Source: JBJHBP01 sp050485685 (GTDB taxonomy: Bacteria > Pseudomonadota > Gammaproteobacteria > Steroidobacterales > Rariloculaceae). From it: 64,000 bases of DNA. Shown here one piece after another: positions 8,118 to 15,862 of the stretch. The position numbers and the translations under genes are program-made. Each line of letters starts with the position of its first letter. Position 1 is the stretch's first letter. The notes under the pieces are model-generated. The model was not told where the DNA came from and searched no databases. It saw only the letters and a program-made list of their open reading frames with translations. The DNA is taken from contig JBJHBW010000010.1 in assembly GCA_050485685.1 (NCBI GenBank), positions 36,735 through 100,734 on the forward strand. The letters are read 5' to 3'.

Positions 8118-9470
8118 TTGCGGCATGCGGGACATGCATCGGTGTGCCCCTTGAGGGGGCGCTACAGTCTGTCGGCAGCGCTTCCCTGGCTGGGGCTGTT
8201 TCTGGGCCTGGCGCTGCTGCCGCTTGCGCTGGCTGCCTGGCGGGCACCGGCGCCGAGACCTTTACTGACAGAGGCCGGAGCCGTGGCGGGATTGCTGGGA
8301 CTGGGCCTGATGATTACGCAGTCTCTGAGCAGCGGGCGGCTGGCGTCGATAGCACCGGAGTATGGCGCCGACAATCTGGCGCACTTTCATCGCCATATCG
8401 GCGGTATCGCGGTAGTGCTGGTGCTCTGCCATCCAATTCTGCTCGTTGCCGCAGAACCCGCCTTCGTCGCTTACCTGGACCCGCGAGTGAACGCGATCCG
8501 GGCGCTGTCGCTGTGGTCGCTGTTGCTCGCGCTGGCATTGATAGCACTCTCGGGTTTCCGGCGCGAAACCCTGGGGCTCAGTTATGAGCACTGGCGTCTT
8601 CTGCACGGGGTGCTGGCGGTTGTCATCATCGTACTCGGCACCGGGCATGCGCTGATGGTGGACCATTACCTCGATGCGCCATGGAAGAAAGCGGCCCTGA
8701 CGGTTTTGGCGGCCGCTGCGGTGGCGGTGGTCGTTCTCAGCCGGCTGATCCGGCCCTGGCTGGCGCGCCGCAGGCCGTGGCGCGTGACGGCGGTAAGCGA
8801 GGAGCGCGGTAACGCCTGGACGGTCAGGCTGGAACCTGAGGGTCATGGCGGTATCACCTTTCTGCCCGGGCAGTATGCGTGGTTCAGCTTCGGTGACACG
8901 CCGTTTACATTGCAGCAGCACCCGTTTTCACTGGCAGGAAGCGCGGACAGTGAGCAGTTGTGTATTACCGCCGGCGCAGTCGGCGATTTCACGGCTGCAC
9001 TCCGGGACATGAGGCCGGGTACGCGTGCGTGGGTGGAAGGGCCATACGGCTCCTTCGTGCCGGATGCCGATGTACGCACCAGCCTGTGCCTGATCGCAGG
9101 CGGCATCGGCATTACGCCTTTCATGAGCATGCTGAGAACGTTCTGCGCTCGCGGGTGGCAGCGCAGGGTGGTGCTGATCTGTGCCAATCCGACCGTCGAT
9201 GACATTACGTTTGCAGATGAATTGCAGGCGATGCACAGCCCCGGGGTCGTGGACGTCGTTCACGTGCTCGAGGATCCACCCGAAGACTGGAGCGGAGAGT
9301 CGGGTCGTGTGGACGGCGAACTCGTGGCCCGCTACGCGAAACGCCAGGAAGAACCGGTTCAGTACATGACCTGCGGACCGGGTCCGCTCATGGATGCCGT
9401 AGAGTCCGCGTTACGCCGCCAGGGTGTGGACTGGCGCAGGATCTATTCGGAACGCTTCAACATCGTCTAG
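8118..9470 (+). CDS. Ferric-reductase-like transmembrane flavocytochrome
   Basis: About 450 aa. The N-terminal half has six hydrophobic helices with paired His residues for b-haems (HFHRHIGG, LCHPILL, HWRLLHGVL, GHALMVDHY). The C-terminal half is a ferredoxin-NADP-reductase-type module with the FAD motif HPFSLAGS, GPYGSF, the NAD(P)-binding GGIGITPFMSML and the terminal CGPGPLMDAVE. Such proteins (FRE/NOX family) move electrons from NAD(P)H across the inner membrane to ferric or cupric ions, quinone or oxygen; the acceptor here is not known. The start is uncertain: TTG at 8118 or TTG at 8151. The copper and oxidase genes nearby make a metal-reductase role plausible. Confidence 0.85.
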   Translation: MRHAGHASVCPLRGRYSLSAALPWLGLFLGLALLPLALAAWRAPAPRPLLTEAGAVAGLLGLGLMITQSLSSGRLASIAPEYGADNLAHFHRHIGGIAVVLVLCHPILLVAAEPAFVAYLDPRVNAIRALSLWSLLLALALIALSGFRRETLGLSYEHWRLLHGVLAVVIIVLGTGHALMVDHYLDAPWKKAALTVLAAAAVAVVVLSRLIRPWLARRRPWRVTAVSEERGNAWTVRLEPEGHGGITFLPGQYAWFSFGDTPFTLQQHPFSLAGSADSEQLCITAGAVGDFTAALRDMRPGTRAWVEGPYGSFVPDADVRTSLCLIAGGIGITPFMSMLRTFCARGWQRRVVLICANPTVDDITFADELQAMHSPGVVDVVHVLEDPPEDWSGESGRVDGELVARYAKRQEEPVQYMTCGPGPLMDAVESALRRQGVDWRRIYSERFNIV

Positions 9471-9477
9471 GGTTGCG

Positions 9478-9573
9478 ATGAAACACAGCCGGCTTTTCAA
9501 GAACATCTATCGTGTGGCCGAAGTGCTGTTGCTGATCATGCTGGCTGTTGCGGCATTGTTCGTTCTGCGCTGA
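9478..9573 (+). CDS. Possible 31-aa single-helix membrane peptide
   Basis: An ATG seven bases after the flavocytochrome stop opens a 31-codon frame. A basic N-terminus (MKHSRLFKNIYR) is followed by a strongly hydrophobic segment (AEVLLLIMLAVAALFVL) and a terminal Arg. This looks like a type II single-pass membrane peptide translated together with the upstream reductase. There is no strong Shine-Dalgarno sequence, and a frame this short can occur by chance. A small accessory subunit is the tentative reading. Confidence 0.35.
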   Translation: MKHSRLFKNIYRVAEVLLLIMLAVAALFVLR

Positions 9574-9586
9574 TTCTGTGGTCACT

Positions 9587-9638
9587 CAGAGTTTACTTCC
9601 AGAGTTCATTTCCAGGGCTCACTTCCAGAACTCACTTC
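9587..9638. repeat. Four tandem copies of a 13-bp repeat
   Basis: Four directly adjacent 13-bp units with consensus CAGRRYTCACTTC at 9587-9599, 9600-9612, 9613-9625 and 9626-9638. Copies differ by one to three bases. They sit in the 118-bp gap between two convergently transcribed genes. There is no spacer between units, so this is a minisatellite-like array and not a CRISPR. Confidence 0.85.
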
Positions 9639-9691
9639 GCGCTGACGTTTCGCCGACGCCGGACTCACCGCGCGCGTGCATGACGCCCGCG

Positions 9692-10582
9692 CTAGCCGCG
9701 AATCTCGACGCCAGCCCATTCCTCTATGATTCGCGCAATCGTCGTGAAATCCGCATCTGCTCCGTAACGCGCTTCGGTGATCGCGATCAGCTGCAATACT
9801 GCGCTGCCGGCAATCATCGGCACACCCAGCGCATCAGCCTCCTGAAGGCACAGCCGAACATCCTTGTGCGACAGGCCGATGGAAAAGCCGAAATCGAAGG
9901 TGCGTGGGAGTATCGCGCGCGGGAACTTGTCCTGCGTCGCGCTGTTGCGGCCACTGCCAGCGTTGAAGGCTTCTATCATCTGTGTCGGGTCGAGCCCCGC
10001 CTTGACCCCCATCACAACGGCTTCTGACGACAGTGCGATGGCAGCCAGCGAAAGCAGATTGTTCGCCAGTTTCATGACCTGGCCCTGGCCTGCCTGTTCG
10101 CCCACGTAGAACAGCTTGCCGATCACCGCGAGAGCCGAATGGAACTGCTCGTAGCGCTCCCGAGGGCCTGACACCATCACCGCGACCTTGCCGTCGCGGG
10201 CACCGGCGATGCCGCCGCTGACAGGCGCATCCATGTAGACAATGTCGTGCCCGGCCAGCACGCCGGCGACGTGTCTGGCGGTAGCGGGGCCCGTGGTGGA
10301 ACAATCGATGACGGTGCTGACCCTGCCGCCGATCAATCCGCCTTCACCGATAGTGACTGCTTCGACCGTTTCGGGCATGGGCAGGCTCAGGAACACGGTT
10401 TCGGTCATCGTGGCCAGTTCCGCAATGGATGATGCCGGCCTGGCACCACGCGCGGTCTGTGCGGCAACGGCTTCGGGCGAAGTGTCGTATACCGACAGCG
10501 AGTGTCCCGCTTCGATCAGGCGCCTGGCCATGTGGGCACCCATGCGCCCGATGCCTATGAACCCGAAATCCGTGGTTTCCAT
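9692..10582 (-). CDS. 3-hydroxyisobutyrate dehydrogenase family (beta-hydroxyacid) reductase
   Basis: 296-aa NAD(P)-dependent beta-hydroxyacid dehydrogenase. The N-terminal Rossmann motif is GFIGIGRMGAHMARRL. The substrate motif DAPVSGGIAGARDG and the catalytic lysine region GQGQVMKLANNLL are present, followed by the helical C-terminal domain. Family members reduce tartronate semialdehyde or succinic semialdehyde, or oxidise 3-hydroxyisobutyrate; sequence alone does not choose between them. A tartronate-semialdehyde role would fit the glyoxylate genes elsewhere in the window, but nothing adjacent supports it. It is monocistronic and divergent from the DUF2946 gene. Confidence 0.88.
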   Translation of the reverse strand: METTDFGFIGIGRMGAHMARRLIEAGHSLSVYDTSPEAVAAQTARGARPASSIAELATMTETVFLSLPMPETVEAVTIGEGGLIGGRVSTVIDCSTTGPATARHVAGVLAGHDIVYMDAPVSGGIAGARDGKVAVMVSGPRERYEQFHSALAVIGKLFYVGEQAGQGQVMKLANNLLSLAAIALSSEAVVMGVKAGLDPTQMIEAFNAGSGRNSATQDKFPRAILPRTFDFGFSIGLSHKDVRLCLQEADALGVPMIAGSAVLQLIAITEARYGADADFTTIARIIEEWAGVEIRG

Positions 10583-10704
10583 GCTGTTGATTGCTCCCGC
10601 CGTTCATCGCACGCGGCAGACCCTTGTCCGCGCGTGGCGGCAGTCTACAACATCGGTTATATCCCCAGCAGGTAGTCAGCAGTGAACTCTGCGATAATCG
10701 AGCC

Positions 10705-11286
10705 GTGAGCAGTCGCACAGCAAGACGTCAGCATATGTGGGCCGCGCGCAGCATTGCGCGTGGATTCGCAGCGCTTGCGCTCCTCTTCAAGCTGCTGATT
10801 CCGGTCGGTTACATGCCCGCCTCGCTGGCTGAAGGCGGACCGATCCGGCTGTGCAGTGACGTGTTCGCCACGAGTGGTGCGGCACAGTTGCCGTCGGTTG
10901 CAGATGATGTCCGGGCCTCATTGAAGGAACAGTCGTTTCACGACGACCACGACCACGACACGCACCGCTCCGGGCCGGGTCACCACGGCGAACACGCCGC
11001 GGACCTTCATGGCGATCAAGGCGACGCTGCCCGGCACGACGCGTTGTCGGATCACGGGACAGCCGGCAGCCCGCACCAGCATCACGATGACAGCGTAGCC
11101 GGGCATCACACCTGGGAACGCTGCTATCTCGGTGGTCTGTCATTCCAGGCGGCGCTCACATACGAGTGGCGCATGCCGGAACCGGCAAAGACGCCGTCAT
11201 TCGTCCTGCCCGCAGACGTCGAAAATCGGGTTCGTTCCGCGATCGTGGCGTTTCGTTCACGAGCGCCGCCCGTCACTCCTGTGTAG
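10705..11286 (+). CDS. His-rich DUF2946-like protein
   Basis: About 193 aa from the GTG at 10705 (ATG at 10735 is the alternative). An N-terminal hydrophobic segment contains PVGYMPASLA followed by IRLCSD, the pattern of DUF2946. It continues into a very His/Asp-rich stretch (about residues 73-135, for example HDDHDHDTH and HQHHDDS) and a hydrophilic C-terminus. The family often sits beside copper transport genes and TonB receptors. The His-rich region probably binds copper or another transition metal. The next gene, 80 bp downstream, is a copper-type TonB receptor, so the pair likely acts in outer-envelope metal handling. A GATAAT box (10693-10698) lies just upstream of the GTG. Confidence 0.7.
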   Translation: MSSRTARRQHMWAARSIARGFAALALLFKLLIPVGYMPASLAEGGPIRLCSDVFATSGAAQLPSVADDVRASLKEQSFHDDHDHDTHRSGPGHHGEHAADLHGDQGDAARHDALSDHGTAGSPHQHHDDSVAGHHTWERCYLGGLSFQAALTYEWRMPEPAKTPSFVLPADVENRVRSAIVAFRSRAPPVTPV

Positions 11287-11366
11287 TTCGCGAAAAGCCG
11301 TTCCTGAAGTACCGGCCACGCTCCTGCGTGTGTCCGGTCACTTTGATATGTATACAGGAGTGATCC

Positions 11367-13499
11367 ATGAAATCTCGAACCGCATGGTCGGCGCGCTGTC
11401 GTGCCGACTATTCTCTTCCGCGTGGCGTTGCCATTGCAGCCGCTTTGCTTGTCATCCCTGTCGTCGCGCATGCCGCTGACGACAGCGAAGTGCCCGAACA
11501 GGTGGTCGTGCTCGGCCAGCGCGTGTATCCGATCGTCGACAGTGTTTCACCACCGAATTCGGAAGTGGTGGACACGGCCGAACTGCTTCGGCAGCTTCCC
11601 GGTGCCAATCTCAATGCCAACGGCACGCTGTCCGGTGTTGCGCAGTATCGGGGTCTTTTCGGTGACCGCGTTGCGGTCAGTGTCGATGGCCTGGGTCTGG
11701 TGACCGGAGGGCCGAATGCGATGGACGCACCATTGTCATATGCTTCGCCGCTGCTGCTGGAACATCTCAGTCTGGAGCGGGGTTTCGCCAGTGTCTCCAG
11801 TGCGGCCGAATCGCTTGGTGGCCATATCAAGGTCGGCTATGACCGGGGCGAGTTCCTGCAAGTGCCGGAATTCGGATTCTCCGGCGCAATCCGGACCCGT
11901 CATGCGACTAATGGCAATCTCGGCAGTACCGCCGCACGCCTGGTTGCGGCAAACCATCGCCATCGCGTGACGTTTCTCGGTCAACGTGACAGCGCCGGAG
12001 ATCTCGACTTCCCCGGAGGACGGCTCACTCCAACGCGGCTGCACCGCGAGCGCCACGAAATAAGCTATGGGCTTCGCGTTGGACGAGTTCAGGGACTGGT
12101 GTTTGCCGGGCGACTCGATACTCGTGATACCGGCACGCCTTCACTGCCCATGGATATCCGCTACATCGATACCGCGCTGTATGGCGCAAGACTTGGTGCA
12201 GAGTTTGGCCGCACACGCCTGGATGTCGCGGTCGGCTACTCCGATGTCGAACATGTCATGGACAACCACGGGCTGCGGACACCGCCGGCAATGCCGGCAG
12301 CTTTCAGGGAAACGCTGGCGGCAGGTGACGGCTATGACTTCCGGGTGGGAACCCTCACGCGGCTCGCAGCTGGAGAGGTGCGGATTGGTATCGACGGCCG
12401 GCGGGCAGATTATTCCGCGATCATCACGAACCCCAACGTGCCGGCTTTTCGCATAGACAACTTTGGCGATGTGGAACGCGATGTCACAGGCCTGTACCTG
12501 CAGTGGAATCACGCTGCGGGTGATTTCGACTATGAAGCCGGGGTGCGCGTCAATCGCGTGGCTTCTGCTTCCGGACCCGCCAGTGCCGTCATTCCGGCAA
12601 TGAATCCAATGATGGAGATGATGGCCGCAAATGCCGCCCAGCTTGCTGCTGCCTTCAACGCGGACGCGACTGATCGTCGCGACACCAACGTGGACGCCGT
12701 ATTCAAGGTGGGAAGGGTGCTGGGCGAGGGGCGCAGCGTTTATGCCGAAGTGGCGCGCAAGACACGGTCGCCGTCCTATCAGGAGCTGTACCTGTGGTTG
12801 CCGCTTGAATCCACAGGTGGTCTGGCGGACGGGCGCAACTATGTCGGCGATCCGACACTGAACGTGGAAGTGGCGAAAGGCATCAATGCCGGTCTCGACT
12901 GGACTTCGCAGCGCTTCTGGTTCTCGCCGCAGATCTACTATCAGCGCATCTCGGACTACATTCAGGGTGTGCCCTCGGCTGATCCGGTGGCCAATGCGGT
13001 GGCCATGATGATGAGTGGCGCGCCGGCCCTTCAGTTCTCAAATACCGATGCTCGAATTCACGGTCTCGATGTCGGATGGGGTGTGTATGCCGGCAGTTCA
13101 TTCGTGATCGATGGTGTCCTGAGCTACGTCAGAGGTCGTCGCATGGACCAACGTGACAATCTCTACCGTCTCGCGCCGGCCGGGTTGCGGGTAGGTGTGC
13201 GCTATGAGACCGATAACTGGATGACCGGGCTGGACTTCATTGCCAATGCCAGTCAGCGACGCGTCTCCGCTTTCAACGGTGAGCGACCTACCGGCTCGCA
13301 TGGCGTCGTCAACGTATCATCGCACTGGAACCTGAGGTCCGGCCTGCGACTGTCCGCGGCCGTGAAGAATGTTCTGGACCGGCGTTACCGCGACCATCTC
13401 AGCGGCATCAATCGTGTCGCATTGGCCGATGTGCCTGTGGGTGAACGTCTGTTCGCGCCAGGCAGAAGCGTCAGCCTGGGTGCGCAGTTCAGCTGGTAG
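11367..13499 (+). CDS. TonB-dependent receptor, copper (OprC/NosA-like) type
   Basis: 710-aa outer-membrane receptor with signal peptide (cleavage after VVAHAA), a plug domain (about residues 45-160) and a beta-barrel ending in the terminal aromatic FSW. The plug contains GGPNAMDAPLSYASP, close to the MDAPTSYISP-like segment I recall from copper receptors of the OprC family. A Met-rich loop (MNPMMEMMAANAAQ, about 411-425) could bind Cu(I). A good ribosome-binding site, AGGAG, precedes the ATG. Substrate as copper is inferred from these features and from the upstream His-rich DUF2946 protein; a siderophore receptor is less likely but not excluded. Confidence 0.8.
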   Translation: MKSRTAWSARCRADYSLPRGVAIAAALLVIPVVAHAADDSEVPEQVVVLGQRVYPIVDSVSPPNSEVVDTAELLRQLPGANLNANGTLSGVAQYRGLFGDRVAVSVDGLGLVTGGPNAMDAPLSYASPLLLEHLSLERGFASVSSAAESLGGHIKVGYDRGEFLQVPEFGFSGAIRTRHATNGNLGSTAARLVAANHRHRVTFLGQRDSAGDLDFPGGRLTPTRLHRERHEISYGLRVGRVQGLVFAGRLDTRDTGTPSLPMDIRYIDTALYGARLGAEFGRTRLDVAVGYSDVEHVMDNHGLRTPPAMPAAFRETLAAGDGYDFRVGTLTRLAAGEVRIGIDGRRADYSAIITNPNVPAFRIDNFGDVERDVTGLYLQWNHAAGDFDYEAGVRVNRVASASGPASAVIPAMNPMMEMMAANAAQLAAAFNADATDRRDTNVDAVFKVGRVLGEGRSVYAEVARKTRSPSYQELYLWLPLESTGGLADGRNYVGDPTLNVEVAKGINAGLDWTSQRFWFSPQIYYQRISDYIQGVPSADPVANAVAMMMSGAPALQFSNTDARIHGLDVGWGVYAGSSFVIDGVLSYVRGRRMDQRDNLYRLAPAGLRVGVRYETDNWMTGLDFIANASQRRVSAFNGERPTGSHGVVNVSSHWNLRSGLRLSAAVKNVLDRRYRDHLSGINRVALADVPVGERLFAPGRSVSLGAQFSW

Positions 13500-13513
13500 T
13501 CTGGATGATCCGA

Positions 13514-13546
13514 TGCGCCGGCACATGCCAGTGGTGTGCCGGCGCA
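13514..13546. terminator. Perfect 12-bp hairpin after the TonB receptor
   Basis: Perfect inverted repeat TGCGCCGGCACA / TGTGCCGGCGCA with a 9-base loop, 14 bp after the receptor stop and just before tspO. No T-run follows, so intrinsic termination is uncertain. A TACAAT box (13548-13553) directly follows the hairpin. Confidence 0.5.
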
Positions 13547-13559
13547 CTACAATGTGCCG

Positions 13560-14027
13560 ATGCATGCCCGAATCTGGACAGGACTGCTGGTATCGCTGTT
13601 GCTGGCTTTCGCCGCGGCAGCGGTGGGTTCGCTGTTTCCGCCCGGTGAGTGGTACGCCGGCCTGGAACGGCCGGCGTGGACTCCACCGAACTGGCTGTTC
13701 GGTCCGGTCTGGACGGCGCTGTATGCGGCCATGGCAGTTTCGGCATGGCTGATCTGGCGCCGGGCCGGACTCGTTGGCGGGCGGTTGGCCCTTTCTGTCT
13801 ACAGCGTGCAGCTGGTGCTGAACGCCGCCTGGTCGGGTCTTTTCTTCGGTCTTCAACGCCCGGATCTGGCATTCGCCGGTATCGTGCTGCTGTGGCTGGC
13901 GATACTTGCGACAGTGATCCTGTTTGCACGCATAAGAGTGCTTGCCGGCTGGCTGCTGGTTCCCTACCTTCTATGGGTAAGTTTTGCCGCGGTCCTGAAT
14001 CTGGAATTGTGGAGGCTGAATTCGTGA
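13560..14027 (+). CDS. tspO: TspO/MBR family protein
   Basis: 155-aa five-helix membrane protein of the tryptophan-rich sensory protein family, which binds porphyrins and influences tetrapyrrole and stress responses. Family motifs are present: WYAGLERPAWTPPNWLFGPVW, AWLIWRRAG, NAAWSGLFFGLQRPDLAF and the C-terminal LLVPYLLWVSFAAVLN. I chose the ATG at 13560; the upstream in-frame GTG (13536) falls inside the hairpin. Only about seven bases separate a TACAAT box from this ATG, so a leaderless transcript is conceivable. Beta-carbonic anhydrase follows 67 bp downstream. Confidence 0.92.
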   Translation: MHARIWTGLLVSLLLAFAAAAVGSLFPPGEWYAGLERPAWTPPNWLFGPVWTALYAAMAVSAWLIWRRAGLVGGRLALSVYSVQLVLNAAWSGLFFGLQRPDLAFAGIVLLWLAILATVILFARIRVLAGWLLVPYLLWVSFAAVLNLELWRLNS

Positions 14028-14094
14028 GATTCCGATCCGCTACCCTGTCCGTTGACCTTCGGGCTGGTCTTGCCGCATCAGCTGCGAAGTCGTC

Positions 14095-14730
14095 GTGCTG
14101 ACGCCCGTAGAGGCCCTGACCCGATTGCGTGAAGGCAATCTGCGCTTTGCCGCCGGCAAGGCGAAAGGTTACCCGGTTGATGACATCGTGCAGCGCAAGG
14201 CGCTGGCGGCGGGCCAGGAACCGTTCGCAATCATCATCGGCTGTTCCGATTCGCGAGTGCCCGCCGAGATCGTGTTCGACCAGGGTATCGGTGATCTGTT
14301 CGTGATCCGCGTGGCCGGTAATGTCATGGCGCCATCGCAGATCGGTAGTGTGGAGTTTGCTGCCGAGCGTTTCGGCACGCGTCTGGTCGTCGTGCTCGGT
14401 CACTCGCACTGCGGTGCAGTGACTGCAACGCTGGAGGAACTCTCCCGGCCAGGAGAGGAGCGGTCACAACACCTTGAGTCCATCGTCAGTCGTATACGAC
14501 CCGCCGTTGAGGGATTGCTGGCCACCGATCTGGTTCATACGCCGGAACTGCTGCTGCAGGAGGCGGTTCGCGCGAACATCCGCGCTTCGGCAGACCAGCT
14601 GCGAAGCGGATCGGAAACGCTGAAGCAGCTTATCCGGGAACAGGGGCTGATGGTGGTTGGTGCGGCGTACAGCCTTGAAACAGGGAGAATCGATTTCTTC
14701 GACGGCGCGCCCGAGTTGCCGAACCTGTGA
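14095..14730 (+). CDS. Beta-class carbonic anhydrase
   Basis: 211-aa zinc enzyme that interconverts CO2 and bicarbonate. The zinc ligands and catalytic dyad are present: CSDSRVPAEIVFDQG (Cys and Asp-Arg, about residue 50) and HSHCGAV (His and Cys, about 104-107). The GTG at 14095 gives MLTPVEALTRLREGN, the normal N-terminus for this clade. There is no signal peptide, so it acts in the cytoplasm. It may supply bicarbonate for carboxylations or pH balance. Confidence 0.95.
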   Translation: MLTPVEALTRLREGNLRFAAGKAKGYPVDDIVQRKALAAGQEPFAIIIGCSDSRVPAEIVFDQGIGDLFVIRVAGNVMAPSQIGSVEFAAERFGTRLVVVLGHSHCGAVTATLEELSRPGEERSQHLESIVSRIRPAVEGLLATDLVHTPELLLQEAVRANIRASADQLRSGSETLKQLIREQGLMVVGAAYSLETGRIDFFDGAPELPNL

Positions 14731-14803
14731 ATGCTCTCACGGACTCGCCGCTGTATCCCGACTAGACTGCCCTGCTTTCCCTGCCGTTAAACGGAGGCCA
14801 CGT

Positions 14804-15862
14804 ATGGCCGCGACCACCGCAGGCAGGGGCCTGCGCGGAATCTCAGGCGATACGGTCCGGCGGCTCGGCGGTCTGTTCTTCACGTGTCTCGTAGCGATCA
14901 TGCTGGCCGCCTGTGGGCAGTCCGGCGATCGCACCGGGGGCGAGATCGAGCTGCCGTTGCCGGATTTCATCGTGCCCGGCCCGATTGCCGCGCTGCCGCA
15001 ACCACAGCCTTTGGATCCGGCGCGTATTGCGCTGGGACGACAGCTTTTCAACGACGCCCGACTGTCGGCGGATGAGTCCGTATCCTGCGCAAGTTGCCAC
15101 AATCTCGAACAGGGCGGCGCCGATCCGGGCCGAGTCTTCTCCGTGGGTGTTCATGGCCGCGAGGGACGGATCAATACCCCCAGCGTTCTGAACGCCGCCT
15201 TTAATGGTGCGCAGTTCTGGGACGGACGTGCGCCTACCCTGGAAGAGCAGATCGCCCTGTCGCTGGCCGATCCGCTGGAGATGGATCAGAGCGCCGCGCA
15301 CGGCGCACGGAAGCTGGCAGCGGATGTCGACCTGAATGCCGCGTTCCGCGGCGTGTATCGGGACGGTGTGACCGCCGAAAATGTCATCGACGCGCTTGCC
15401 TATTACGTGCGTGCGCTGACGACGCCGGATGCGCCATTCGACCGCTATCTGCGTGGCGATCCGTCTGCAGTCGACGAAGACGTGATCGAAGGTTATGCGT
15501 TGTTTCAGACGCTGGGATGCATTTCCTGCCACCACGGCCGTAACGTCGGCGGCAATCTGTTTCAGCGCATGGGTGTAATGGACGATTACTTCGCGGCCGT
15601 GGGTGAACGAAGTGTCGCGGATCGCGGCCGTTACAACGTTACGGGCCGGGAACGTGACCGACACGTGTTCAAGGTGCCCAGTCTGCGCAATGTCGCTGAG
15701 CGACCGCCATACTTTCATGACGGCTCTGCCCGGACGCTGCAGGAAGCGGTGCAGACCATGGTGCGTTACCAGCTCGGAAGACCGGCTTCGGATGAGGACA
15801 TTGAACTGATAGTGGCCTTTCTGCGTTCCCTTTCCGGCGAACTGCCCGAGATTGTCAGGTGA
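14804..15862 (+). CDS. Dihaem cytochrome c peroxidase (CCP/MauG) family lipoprotein
   Basis: 352 aa from the ATG at 14804, with GGAGG eight bases upstream. The leader ends in the lipobox MLAAC (Cys about 36), so it is anchored in a membrane facing the periplasm. Two haem c motifs are visible, CASCHN (about 92) and CISCHH (about 238), with the CCP-family segment RVFSVGVHGREGRINTPS. Such enzymes reduce hydrogen peroxide with electrons from small cytochromes; MauG-like oxidases are the alternative. Its stop overlaps the start of the histidine kinase gene (GTGA), so peroxidase and sensor are translated together, suggesting redox or peroxide sensing. Confidence 0.88.
   Translation: MAATTAGRGLRGISGDTVRRLGGLFFTCLVAIMLAACGQSGDRTGGEIELPLPDFIVPGPIAALPQPQPLDPARIALGRQLFNDARLSADESVSCASCHNLEQGGADPGRVFSVGVHGREGRINTPSVLNAAFNGAQFWDGRAPTLEEQIALSLADPLEMDQSAAHGARKLAADVDLNAAFRGVYRDGVTAENVIDALAYYVRALTTPDAPFDRYLRGDPSAVDEDVIEGYALFQTLGCISCHHGRNVGGNLFQRMGVMDDYFAAVGERSVADRGRYNVTGRERDRHVFKVPSLRNVAERPPYFHDGSARTLQEAVQTMVRYQLGRPASDEDIELIVAFLRSLSGELPEIVR

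Noticed and set aside
9587..9638. CRISPR-like array
   Set aside because: The 13-bp units are contiguous, with no spacers, and there are no cas genes in the window.
13548..13560. Leaderless promoter for tspO (TACAAT seven bases before the ATG)
   Set aside because: No -35 element at the right distance; the box may be chance, so it is only mentioned in the tspO entry.
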